Positions 1-6,034 of a DNA stretch of 8,788 bases are shown here, one piece after another (positions within the stretch are counted from its first letter, which is position 1; every line of letters starts with the position of its first letter). The notes beneath the pieces were generated by a model. It made no database searches. It worked only from the letters and a program-made list of their open reading frames with translations, and was not told the DNA's origin. The position numbers were made by a program, and so were the translations under genes. The DNA is from an uncultured Sporolactobacillus sp. (GTDB taxonomy: Bacteria > Bacillota > Bacilli > Bacillales > Sporolactobacillaceae): positions 1 through 8,788 of the forward strand of contig UQRJ01000105.1 in assembly GCA_900543345.1 (NCBI GenBank), in the 5' to 3' direction.

Positions 1-47
1 GAGATGTCTTAGGGTCTCGTGGGCTCGGAGATGTGTATAAGAGACAG
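1..47. other. Nextera i7 sequencing adapter (artefact)
   Basis: The first 47 bases read as the end of a P7 primer (GAGAT), an 8-base index (GTCTTAGG), the i7 primer site and the 19-base Tn5 mosaic end AGATGTGTATAAGAGACAG, which finishes at base 47. The exact reverse complement forms the other end of the window. Genomic sequence starts at base 48. Translated on the minus strand, the adapter adds the false tail SLIHISEPTRP to the MiaA protein. Identification of the adapter is near certain; it is library-derived, not a transposon or a natural terminal repeat. Confidence 0.98.
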
Positions 48-764
48 GGCCTGAAGCGCTTGTGAATCGCGATAACCGCGCCGATACAATGTGCGAACTT
101 CCTCTAGCAAACCGCGATCCATCATTCGATTAACCCGGGAGTTAATGCGTTCATACAAGCGATCCCGCGACATTGACAATCCAAACAGAGCCAAAGCAAA
201 AGTTGGGTAAAGGCCGGTGCGTTTCTGTCGTCGGCTGAACGGTTGTCCGGTCCGGAGATAAACTTCTAACGCCCGTATAACCCGTTTCGCGTTGTGCGGA
301 TGAATTTGTGCCGCCGACGCCGGATCAATTGCTTCAAGCCGTCGATGCAGTGCGGCGATGCCTTCTTTTGCCCCGATCATCTCTAACTGTTTGCGGATCA
401 TCGGATCGGGGCCCAGCTCGTCAAATCGGTAATCATAGACAGCCGCTTTGATATACAGCCCGGTCCCGCCGACAATGATCGGCAATCTGCCGCGGGAAGT
501 AATAGCGGCGATCTGTCGCCGCGCGTCGCGTTGATAATCTTTAACCGAGTACGACTCGTCCGGATTCCGGATATCGATCAGATGGTGCGGGACGCCGCCG
601 GACGCTTCAGGACGGACTTTCGCTGTCCCGATATCTAAATCTCTGTAAATCTGAAAAGCATCGCCATTGATAATTTCCCCGTTCAGACGTTTGGCGATGG
701 CAATACCGACTGCGGTTTTCCCGACCGCAGTCGGACCCGCCACGACGACCACCCGATCACGCAT
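48..764 (-). CDS. miaA: tRNA dimethylallyltransferase MiaA, C-terminus cut by adapter
   Basis: MiaA transfers a dimethylallyl group from DMAPP to N6 of adenosine 37 in tRNAs that read UNN codons; it is a cytosolic tRNA-modification enzyme. Visible motifs are the P-loop GPTAVGKT (residues 10-17), the block GDAFQIYRDLDIGTAK (34-49), PHHLIDI (59-65), the IVGGTGLYIKA segment (97-107) and KRVIRALEVY (160-169). Many relatives have Ser where this protein has Ala36, after the conserved Asp35. The ATG at 764 is chosen over an in-frame ATG at 791 because AGGAGG (776-781) lies 11 nt upstream of it and would fall inside the longer frame. There are 239 genomic codons; the family is usually about 300-315 residues. 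The sequence stops in the conserved ALQA(IGYKE) region, so roughly 70 residues are missing because of the fragment boundary. An extended -10 promoter sits just upstream. Confidence 0.95.
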
Positions 765-802
765 GATAAAACAAGCCTCCTGTTGTTGCAATGACGGTCC
801 TT

Positions 803-811
803 AGTATAGCA
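803..811 (-). promoter_or_regulatory. Extended -10 promoter of miaA
   Basis: On the minus strand the sequence reads TGC-TATACT: a TATACT -10 box (808 to 803) preceded by the TGn extension. No good -35 box is seen 16-18 nt further upstream, as expected for an extended -10 promoter. Transcription would start near 796, giving a leader of about 30 nt that contains the AGGAGG at 776-781. It lies in the short gap between the lipoprotein gene and miaA, so miaA probably has its own transcript. Confidence 0.5.
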
Positions 812-842
812 TACCCGTCACAACCGTTTCCCAATGCCTTAT

Positions 843-1460
843 TTATTTGATCAGTTTCGTATCATACATCGTAAAGTCACAACGGTAGATAAATAAATAC
901 TTACCGTCGATAATCAGCCCGGTGGAATTCGGTACTTCGGTCGAATAATAAGAAACATGATTACCGGCAAATGTAGCGATCGGTTTGCCAAGTTGGGAAC
1001 GGATAAGGATAATCTTCGCTTTGCCATCGAAATAGTTATGATAGCCATTGACAATTCGGTTGATAAACGGATGACTACGATCCGTATTCTCGACAAGCAC
1101 TTTCTTCGGTAACTGATCCATAACATTCCGCAGCCCTTTTTCATACATAATCAGTGTACTGCCTACATGGACCACTTGTTGCCTGCCGATCGTGATATTC
1201 AGAACGGATGATTGCTTAGTCGTCTCTCCTTTTTCGTTTGTCTGATCAAATTGCTTATCCCGTTTAATTGAACCCGATACACCATGGATCGTGTCGATCG
1301 GTTGCCCATCCGCATCGTACGTTTGCAGCGTCACATTCAGCCCGTTTAAATTGCTCTCGACATTGGTCGTGAAAAGATTCCATACCTGGCAGCCCGATAG
1401 GGCAAAAAACAAAATAACTGTCACAGAAAGCAAAATAGTCGTCCGAAACCATCGTTTCAC
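843..1460 (-). CDS. Small lipoprotein, DUF5052-like
   Basis: Predicted 205-residue membrane-anchored lipoprotein. The N-terminus has Lys2, Arg3 and Arg6, a hydrophobic stretch (about 9-20) and a lipobox LSGC with the lipidated Cys at residue 24. The mature part begins CQVWNLFTTNVESNLNGLNVTLQTYDADG and is mostly beta-like and polar, with no catalytic motif that I recognise. The Cys-Gln start followed by a short ESN-x-GLN segment and a 'nature of the bond to D-G-x-x-I' pattern recalls the DUF5052 lipoproteins of Bacilli; this is from memory and unverified. The GTG at 1460 is chosen because AGGAGAGG (1467-1474) lies 6 nt upstream and the signal peptide begins there; the longer frame upstream has no such features. 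Function is unknown. There is no terminator between it and miaA, so some read-through is possible. Confidence 0.85.
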   Translation of the reverse strand: MKRWFRTTILLSVTVILFFALSGCQVWNLFTTNVESNLNGLNVTLQTYDADGQPIDTIHGVSGSIKRDKQFDQTNEKGETTKQSSVLNITIGRQQVVHVGSTLIMYEKGLRNVMDQLPKKVLVENTDRSHPFINRIVNGYHNYFDGKAKIILIRSQLGKPIATFAGNHVSYYSTEVPNSTGLIIDGKYLFIYRCDFTMYDTKLIK

Positions 1461-1494
1461 TGAATTCCTCTCCTGTCGCATCTTGATCATTACA

Positions 1495-1523
1495 AGAATA
1501 ACAGGAAGCGCACAGTCTGTCAT
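1495..1523 (-). promoter_or_regulatory. Sigma-A-like promoter of the lipoprotein gene
   Basis: Minus strand: ATGACA (1523 to 1518, five of six matches to TTGACA), a 17-nt spacer, and TATTCT (1500 to 1495, four of six matches to TATAAT). A start near 1488 would give a leader of about 28 nt including the ribosome binding site. Position and spacing are good and the -10 box is mediocre. Confidence 0.4.
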
Positions 1524-1524
1524 C

Positions 1525-1556
1525 GGCCTGTGAGCGGATGTTTCAGCAAACAGGCC
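1525..1556 (-). repeat. Inverted repeat after the IDEAL-domain gene
   Basis: GGCCTGT (1525-1531) and ACAGGCC (1550-1556) form a 7-bp stem directly downstream of the IDEAL gene stop codon. The 18-nt loop can pair further (TGTTT with AAACA). There is no T-tract on the minus strand, so it is at best a weak terminator or transcript-end hairpin. Confidence 0.3.
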
Positions 1557-1558
1557 CC

Positions 1559-1849
1559 TCAAACGGCCCCCGTTTTTTTGCAGCGGCTCGTCAACTGCTC
1601 GAACCATTCGCGATCATACGTGGCAAGCGACAGATCGATCAGGCTTTCCAGTTCTGTTTTCGTATAATCTTCCTGCACAGAAATCACGTCTTCATAACCA
1701 ATTTCCAAGTATTTCATTCGGGGAAACTTCGGACATTGCGTCACTCGCAGCTTACAACGTTTGAAATCCGGAAAAAGTCTGGTCACATAGCCCACACAGT
1801 CGTGCTTTCCCATATATTTCGTGTGTACCCATTGCCCGATTTTCATCAT
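1559..1849 (-). CDS. IDEAL-domain protein
   Basis: Predicted 96-residue cytosolic protein. The C-terminal segment around residues 66-90 (TELESLIDLSLATYDREWFEQLTSRC) matches the IDEAL domain, a short helical module of Bacillales proteins named after a conserved sequence motif. Residues 3-60 (KIGQWVHTKY, CVGYVTRLF, LRVTQCP, YLEIGYEDVISVQE) look like a small beta-barrel resembling SH3 or KOW folds; that is an inference from the pattern. Four cysteines are present (18, 32, 39, 90). Two ATGs occur in tandem; GAGG (1856-1859) is 6 nt from the first (1849) and 9 nt from the second (1846). The gene is divergent from pepD. Molecular role is unknown; the family is often small and regulatory or adaptor-like. 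Confidence 0.85.
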   Translation of the reverse strand: MMKIGQWVHTKYMGKHDCVGYVTRLFPDFKRCKLRVTQCPKFPRMKYLEIGYEDVISVQEDYTKTELESLIDLSLATYDREWFEQLTSRCKKTGAV

Positions 1850-1919
1850 GCGTCGCCTCGCATTCCGGTTTCTTGGTTTGCCGTTCCGATAGTGAATTCC
1901 ACCGGTTTTTTTTATGTTC

Positions 1920-1925
1920 ATTATA
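1920..1925 (-). promoter_or_regulatory. -10 box for the IDEAL-domain gene
   Basis: A perfect TATAAT is present on the minus strand. Transcription would start near 1913, giving a leader of about 64 nt. No convincing -35 box lies at normal spacing, so the promoter is only partly supported. Confidence 0.35.
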
Positions 1926-2149
1926 TGTCGGGAGCGCACGTCCGGATACGGCGAATAACGCCGGATGAATTGGAAAGGGAACTGGCAGCAAATTGGCACT
2001 GCAACAAATTCCGGCGAATTCACGCGGATAAGCGGCCGACAATGGTTTTCATCAAGGCCGGGCTTGCAGTACAATAAGAAGTGTAGCAAAATAGGGCTAT
2101 CATTGGCGCTCGCTACCCTAACCGGTAACGGGCGCCGGAAAATTAGAAC
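1926..2149. other. Divergent intergenic region without a recognisable gene
   Basis: This separates the IDEAL gene from pepD. Frames are open on both strands (the pepD frame continues upstream to 1965), but the translations are compositionally odd, lack ribosome binding sites and match nothing I know. The best plus-strand promoter is weak: TTGCAG (2064-2069), 17 nt, CAAAAT (2087-2092). An isolated TATCAT occurs at 2098-2103. The pepD promoter must lie here but I cannot place it firmly. Confidence 0.4.
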
Positions 2150-2162
2150 AGGAGCATCGCGA

Positions 2163-3581
2163 ATGAAAAGAAAAGCTTGCACAACCGTCCTGGTCGGGAA
2201 AAAGGCATCGATCGACGGCTCAACAATAGCTGCACGTAATGACGATACCTACCTGCCGTTGGCGCCGCACCGCTTTTATATGGCGCCGGCCGTCTCCGGC
2301 AGGCATGAATCTTTGACTTCATCTCAAAACGGATTTACGGCACCGCTCCCGAGTTCCGGCTACCGTCATACAGCGGTGCCGAACATCGATCCGGAAAAAG
2401 AAGGTATTTACGACGAATCAGGAATTAATGAGAAAAATGTCGCGATGAGTGCGACCGAGAGCGTCTACGGCAATGAAAAAGCACTGGCTTACGATCCGCT
2501 GGTTAAAACCGGTTTGGCCGAAGACGCGATGACGACCATGGTCCTGCCATTTATCGAATCGGCACGCGACGGTGTCGAATATCTCGGCCGGCTGATTGCC
2601 AAATACGGTTCACCGGAAGGCAATGGAGTGATTTTCAGCGATAAGAATGATGTCTGGTATATGGAAATCGTCACTGGCCACCATTGGGCAGCTGTGCGGA
2701 TCCCGGATGATGCTTATGCCGTCGCCGCCAATCAAGTAGCCATTCAGCAGCTTGATTTCGATAATCCGGACGACTACATGTGGTCGCCCGGTATCCGCGA
2801 GTTCGTCATTAAACACCATCTGAATCCGGATATAGAAGGCTGGAATTTCCGTCACATCTTCGGCACGTCTACGGAAAAGGACCGTCATTACAATACGCCG
2901 CGCGTCTGGTTCGCCCAGCGCTATCTGAATCCGGAAACGCACCAGAATCCGGAATCAAACGAACTGCCGTTTATCTGCCGGGCTTCCCGCAGGATTGCGC
3001 CTGAAGACGTTGGCTTTATTTTAAGTTCCCATTATAACGAAACTCCTTTCGATCCGCTCGGCAACGGCGATCCGGCGGACCGACTGCGCTACCGGCCGAT
3101 TGCGATGAATCGGACGCAGAACTCGCACATTCTGCAAATTCGCAGCGATGTTCCGGACGAGTACGCCGCGCTATTCTGGCTCAATTTCGGCGTTCCGGCG
3201 TTCTGCCCTTACGTCCCCTTTTACAGTAACGCGACGGACACCGACCCGAGCTACAGCAAAACGTCGGAAACAATGAATCTGAGCGAAGCGTACTGGATGT
3301 ATCGGGCATTATCTTCGGTTGTTGAAGGTCACTATACCGATTTCATTCAAGACGATATCGACTACGTGACGGCATCATGGCAAGCGCTGCGTCTCCGGCT
3401 GGAAACCGCCGACCGGAAAGCGGCAAAGCTAAATGGAAAGGAACTGACCGCTTTTTTGACGGAACAGAACCATGAAACGGTCGCTGTCATGAAGAAACGG
3501 ACGATGGCTCTCTTTTACCAGCTACTTTCCAAAGGTCTGACACTGTCCAAACTGACTTACAACTTTGACAAAAACCTATAA
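2163..3581 (+). CDS. pepD: C69 family dipeptidase (PepD)
   Basis: N-terminal-nucleophile dipeptidase, which hydrolyses a broad range of dipeptides in the cytosol during peptide use. The start MKRKACTTVLVGKKASIDGSTIAARNDD is the family hallmark: Cys6 is expected to become the N-terminal nucleophile after removal of the short propeptide. Further family segments are YDESGINEKNVAMSATES (about 82-99), then AEDAMTTMVLPFIESARDGVEYLGRLIAKYG and DVWYMEIVTGHHW. The length of 472 residues fits PepDA-like enzymes (about 470). The ATG at 2163 is chosen because AGGAG (2150-2154) lies 8 nt upstream and the catalytic Cys is then at position 6; the 66 additional in-frame codons upstream lack family features. 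It is transcribed alone, with a strong terminator 14 nt downstream. No secretion signal is seen. Confidence 0.95.
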   Translation: MKRKACTTVLVGKKASIDGSTIAARNDDTYLPLAPHRFYMAPAVSGRHESLTSSQNGFTAPLPSSGYRHTAVPNIDPEKEGIYDESGINEKNVAMSATESVYGNEKALAYDPLVKTGLAEDAMTTMVLPFIESARDGVEYLGRLIAKYGSPEGNGVIFSDKNDVWYMEIVTGHHWAAVRIPDDAYAVAANQVAIQQLDFDNPDDYMWSPGIREFVIKHHLNPDIEGWNFRHIFGTSTEKDRHYNTPRVWFAQRYLNPETHQNPESNELPFICRASRRIAPEDVGFILSSHYNETPFDPLGNGDPADRLRYRPIAMNRTQNSHILQIRSDVPDEYAALFWLNFGVPAFCPYVPFYSNATDTDPSYSKTSETMNLSEAYWMYRALSSVVEGHYTDFIQDDIDYVTASWQALRLRLETADRKAAKLNGKELTAFLTEQNHETVAVMKKRTMALFYQLLSKGLTLSKLTYNFDKNL

Positions 3582-3594
3582 AACGAGAACAAGG

Positions 3595-3650
3595 AAAAGC
3601 GCCGCCTGCAGCGTTGCAACAATACTGCAGGCGACGCTTTTTTATTATTT
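3595..3650 (+). terminator. Intrinsic terminator of pepD, probably bidirectional
   Basis: A 17-bp stem (3595-3611 with 3625-3641) has one mismatch, centred on GCCTGCAG/CTGCAGGC, with a 13-nt loop. The right side runs into TTTTTTATTATTT. The AAAA at the base of the left arm gives a shorter T-run on the minus strand, so it can also end leftward transcripts from the holin side. It lies at the convergent junction. Confidence 0.9.
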
Positions 3651-3673
3651 CAAGTGTTACCCGTTCCAACATA

Positions 3674-3844
3674 TCAGGATGGATTTTCATTTTGCCCCAC
3701 TCGCTTTTCCGGTTTGACAAAAAAAGAAACAACGACCAGAAAGCTCATGATCGACAGACAGATGATCGTTCCGGCTAAATTTGCGCGATTTCGCACGAAC
3801 GAAATCAAAATAAGCGATGGCAAGCGGTCAAGAATCGGCCAGAT
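3674..3844 (-). pseudogene. Possible remnant of a membrane transporter C-terminus
   Basis: A 56-codon open frame on the minus strand runs from just after a TAG (3845-3847) to a TGA at 3674. Its translation starts IWPILDRLPSLILISFVRN, has a hydrophobic segment around residues 24-43 (LAGTIICLSIMSFLVVVSFF) and ends in VKPEKR plus a polar tail. This looks like the last transmembrane helix and cytoplasmic tail of an MFS-type permease. No usable start with a ribosome binding site is visible, and the frame begins 18 nt after the holin stop. I interpret it as the 3' end of a transporter gene whose 5' part was deleted or replaced. It might instead be a chance open frame or a very small membrane protein. 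Confidence 0.35.
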
Positions 3845-3862
3845 CTATTTTTCTAGCTTCAT

Positions 3863-4285
3863 TTAATGATTTTTCGGCCCTTTTTGCCGCTTCTCATCGT
3901 CTCTAAAAATTTGAATCATGCGCTTCAATTGTTTCGGTACCGGAAGTCCGATTTGACCTGCATTTTCAATAATTGAAATCAACTCATTAGCCAAGTAAAA
4001 ATAAATGGCCGCATTCATCACGATATGATCCAGCATAAGGATGCGATCCGAGAGATGCGCGACTGCGACAATAAAAAGGATCATCACTTTCCTGGCGATC
4101 CCGCGAAAGCCGACTTTACTGGAGAGTTGTCCAAGATAAGCGGCCGAAAGTAATCCCGAGATATAATCGATTGCCATAAAAGCAATCAAAATATCGAGGA
4201 GCGGCGACCAACCGCCAAATAGATATCCTGCACTCGCCCCGAAAATGGCCGCCATCGATTTTGAAATTGTTTCCGCTTTATGCAT
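3863..4285 (-). CDS. Phage holin family protein (TcdE/TIGR01593 type)
   Basis: Predicted 140-residue membrane protein that would form pores in the cytoplasmic membrane, as holins do for phage lysis or toxin export. Hydrophobic segments are at about 11-25, 29-50, 67-85 and 88-106. Family landmarks are GGWSPLLDILIAFMAIDYISGLL (24-46), LSSKVGFRGIARKVMILFIVAVAHLSD (54-80), AIYFYLANELISIIENAGQIGLPVP (93-117) and a charged C-terminal tail. The ATG at 4285 has AGAGG (4293-4297) 7 nt upstream; an in-frame ATG at 4303 would place that site inside the gene. No endolysin, antiholin or other phage gene is next to it, so it may be a domesticated or orphan holin. Downstream is the transporter-tail remnant. 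Family membership is clear; the biological role is not. Confidence 0.88.
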   Translation of the reverse strand: MHKAETISKSMAAIFGASAGYLFGGWSPLLDILIAFMAIDYISGLLSAAYLGQLSSKVGFRGIARKVMILFIVAVAHLSDRILMLDHIVMNAAIYFYLANELISIIENAGQIGLPVPKQLKRMIQIFRDDEKRQKGPKNH

Positions 4286-4301
4286 CGGTTCACCTCTTCC
4301 C

Positions 4302-4384
4302 ACTTATGATTAGTTTATGTTTGTCCGGATTGGCCGGTCAGGGCTGACCGATCAAGCTTTCCGCATAATCATAAGTCGTCCGGA
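4302..4384 (-). repeat. Nested inverted repeats upstream of the holin gene
   Basis: An 11-bp perfect inverted repeat, ACTTATGATTA (4302-4312) and TAATCATAAGT (4366-4376), encloses a 7-bp inverted repeat CGGTCAG-GG-CTGACCG (4335-4350). A direct repeat GTCCGGA also occurs at 4323-4329 and 4378-4384. The distal arm contains TATGAT on the minus strand (4373 to 4368), a possible -10 box with no good -35. If it is used, the inner palindrome would be near the 5' end of the holin transcript. These could be operator sites or a structured leader. Confidence 0.5.
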
Positions 4385-4477
4385 AAAATAGGTGACTAAT
4401 TTCGTGTTTACGGGAAATCTCGTCCAAAAATGGATCAATACTATTTTTCATAGCAACGTGCGAGGTGTTAGTCGGCA
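4385..4477. other. Intergenic stretch without a recognisable gene
   Basis: AT-rich sequence between the holin regulatory repeats and the dehydrogenase terminator. Both strands were read and no gene, RNA family or strong promoter was recognised. Confidence 0.4.
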
Positions 4478-4514
4478 AGAAAAAACAAAGGAAGTCCGGG
4501 GAAAAGGACTTCCT
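4478..4514 (-). terminator. Intrinsic terminator of the ketopantoate-reductase-like gene
   Basis: The perfect 9-bp stem AGGAAGTCC/GGACTTCCT (4489-4497 with 4506-4514) has an 8-nt loop. On the minus strand it is followed by TTGTTTTTTCTT. On the plus strand the tract is interrupted (GTCGTTTT), so the leftward direction is favoured. It lies about 115 nt past the dehydrogenase stop codon, leaving a long 3' untranslated region. Confidence 0.8.
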
Positions 4515-4627
4515 GTCGTTTTACCGCTCGATTCAATCGATTTCCATGCGGCCGTTGAGAAGTCGCTTGCGGTGAATTTTTCGTCTGGCACTTCTTCATG
4601 ACTTTCAATCACTTAACGACGATTGAT

Positions 4628-5563
4628 TCACCCGGCATTCAGATCCTCGCGAGCATGAATGAGATCGGTCAACACAGCATTGACCGGCGTTGGGATCCCG
4701 AACCGCTGCCCTTCTCGGACGATATAGCCGTTCAGATAGTCGACTTCGGTCGGCCGATGCTTCTCCAGATCCTGATACATCGACGGATGGTGCCGGCCGT
4801 TCGCCGCCGGATCGAACTGCTGCTCAATCCAGTGAATGGCCTCATTCTCATCGAAATGAATACCGCAACGCTTCGCCACTGCGGTGAATTCGTCCAGTAC
4901 GGCCTTCGTCAGACGATGGGCCGACCGTGTCCTGCCGAATGCTTCAATGTCGCAGTGCAATAGAGCAGTTAAGGTATTCAATACACTGTTCAACGCCGCT
5001 TTTTTCCAGATGACGTCGATGACGTCATCGGCTGCCGACGCGTTCAGGCCGGCACGATTCATCTCGACGATAATCCGCTGGAGAATTTCCCCACTGTCGG
5101 CCGTCGGAGTCACTGCTTGCATGGTGACGCTGCCATTTCCGGTTAAAGTCATCCGGCCCGGACCATCCAGTTCCGACGACCAGATGGTTACTCCGGCAAT
5201 AATACGACCCGCCGGCACATATTTTTCAATCGTTTCAATATTGCCGATGCCGTTTGACAGGACAAGCACAAAGGTTGAATCATCGACAACGTGCTGAATC
5301 GACTGAAGCATCTCGTCCATTTGCATCGCTTTGGTAAATAGAATAATTAAATCAAATGAAGTGGTTACTTGTTCAGGGAAAAAAGCTGGAATCGGATAAA
5401 CGATCGATTGGCCGTTTTCAGTCACCGTCAGTCCTCGTTCATTGATGGCCTTTACCTGCTCTGCCCAACGATCAATAAACACAACTTCCCGTTCACCGGA
5501 TCGATAGAGCATCGCACCGAAACGGCCGCCCATCGCACCGGCACCGGCGATTGCAATTTTCAT
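4628..5563 (-). CDS. Ketopantoate reductase family dehydrogenase (PanE-like)
   Basis: NAD(P)H-dependent cytosolic dehydrogenase. The classical reaction is reduction of 2-dehydropantoate to pantoate for CoA synthesis. Some homologues in lactic acid bacteria instead reduce branched 2-oxoacids to D-hydroxyacids, so the substrate is not settled. Visible: the Rossmann motif GAGAMG (7-12) after a beta strand, LFTKAMQ (75-81), and WKKAALNSVLNTLTALL (186-202) with the catalytic Lys (188) and Asn192. SMYQDLEKHRPTEVDYLNG (261-279) has Ser261, Glu273 and Asp275, and is followed by GIPTPVN. The length of 311 residues is typical. The ATG at 5563 is chosen because GGAAGGA (5571-5577) lies 7 nt upstream and the Rossmann fold begins there. 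No other pan genes are adjacent. An Fnr/Crp-type box lies upstream and a terminator downstream, so it is a single-gene unit. Confidence 0.92.
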   Translation of the reverse strand: MKIAIAGAGAMGGRFGAMLYRSGEREVVFIDRWAEQVKAINERGLTVTENGQSIVYPIPAFFPEQVTTSFDLIILFTKAMQMDEMLQSIQHVVDDSTFVLVLSNGIGNIETIEKYVPAGRIIAGVTIWSSELDGPGRMTLTGNGSVTMQAVTPTADSGEILQRIIVEMNRAGLNASAADDVIDVIWKKAALNSVLNTLTALLHCDIEAFGRTRSAHRLTKAVLDEFTAVAKRCGIHFDENEAIHWIEQQFDPAANGRHHPSMYQDLEKHRPTEVDYLNGYIVREGQRFGIPTPVNAVLTDLIHAREDLNAG

Positions 5564-5634
5564 TGAAAATTCCTTCCTTATATTAAATTTTAATGTCACA
5601 ACAGGAGCTGCGCCTCTCCGCACTTTCTATTGTC

Positions 5635-5677
5635 ATCATAAATAATAAAAAATCATATATATGTGAATCAAATCACA
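5635..5677 (-). promoter_or_regulatory. Promoter with Fnr/Crp-type box for the PanE-like gene
   Basis: The perfect dyad TGTGA-ATCAAA-TCACA lies at 5662-5677. On the minus strand a TATGAT -10 box (5640 to 5635) lies downstream; a start near 5628 would put the dyad centre about 41.5 nt upstream, the class II activator position. The -35 matching this -10 is poor, as expected for an activated promoter. An alternative is TTGATT (5671 to 5666), 18 nt, TATTAT (5647 to 5642), in which case the dyad would overlap -35 and could repress. TGTGA-N6-TCACA is the Fnr box of Bacillus and the Crp box of enterobacteria. Confidence 0.6.
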
Positions 5678-5980
5678 ATAAAATACGACATCAACGGCTC
5701 CCACTTTCGCGGTCCTCCATTTTCAAGGTATTGGCGATAAACGTCGTTTCCAATTCAGCGGTCTACACCTATCTTCGGTAGTCTTTCAGCACATAACTGA
5801 GACGCCGCGGTTATGGATCACGCTGAACCGCTAAAAACAATTATTGACTTTGAGGCCATCCATTCGGTTGCAATCGGGAGGTTTTCGGCTCGATCAAGCC
5901 GAGTGGTAAACAATTTTTTGGCAAATAGAGACGTTGAGGGTCATTGCTCGCTGCGTCGCGAACGTTCAGCGGCCGATCGA
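5678..5980. other. Intergenic region without a recognisable gene
   Basis: About 300 bases between two divergent genes. Small hairpins are visible: GCGGTT/AACCGC near 5807-5831 and TCGGCT/AGCCGA near 5887-5904, neither with a T-tract. One plus-strand open frame (5813-6019) has no ribosome binding site, overlaps the ATPase promoter and looks spurious. No tRNA, riboswitch or T-box element was recognised. Confidence 0.4.
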
Positions 5981-6010
5981 TTTTCACTCATGCGGCAGTT
6001 GGTCTATAAT
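5981..6010 (+). promoter_or_regulatory. Promoter of the ABC-class ATPase gene
   Basis: TTTTCA (5981-5986, four of six matches), an 18-nt spacer and a perfect TATAAT (6005-6010). The start would fall near 6017, only a few bases before the ribosome binding site, so the leader is very short. Confidence 0.55.
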
Positions 6011-6034
6011 GTGGACTGATGAGGAGGAATTTTT

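Noticed and set aside
1561..1580. Small plus-strand hairpin AAACGG-CCC-CCGTTT with following T bases
   Set aside because: It lies inside the last codons of the IDEAL gene, with no plus-strand gene upstream to terminate; likely a by-product of Lys/Thr/Gly codons.
1850..2182. N-terminal extension of the IDEAL-domain frame on the minus strand
   Set aside because: The extension lacks family similarity and a ribosome binding site, and it runs through the IDEAL promoter; the ATG at 1849 has GAGG at 6 nt.
4475..4600. Short minus-strand frame starting MKKCQTKNSPQ between the dehydrogenase gene and its terminator
   Set aside because: No ribosome binding site, it runs through the terminator stem, and its composition resembles no small protein I recognise.
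5813..6019. 68-codon plus-strand frame
   Set aside because: No ribosome binding site, it overlaps the ATPase promoter, and its translation is unlike any family known to me.
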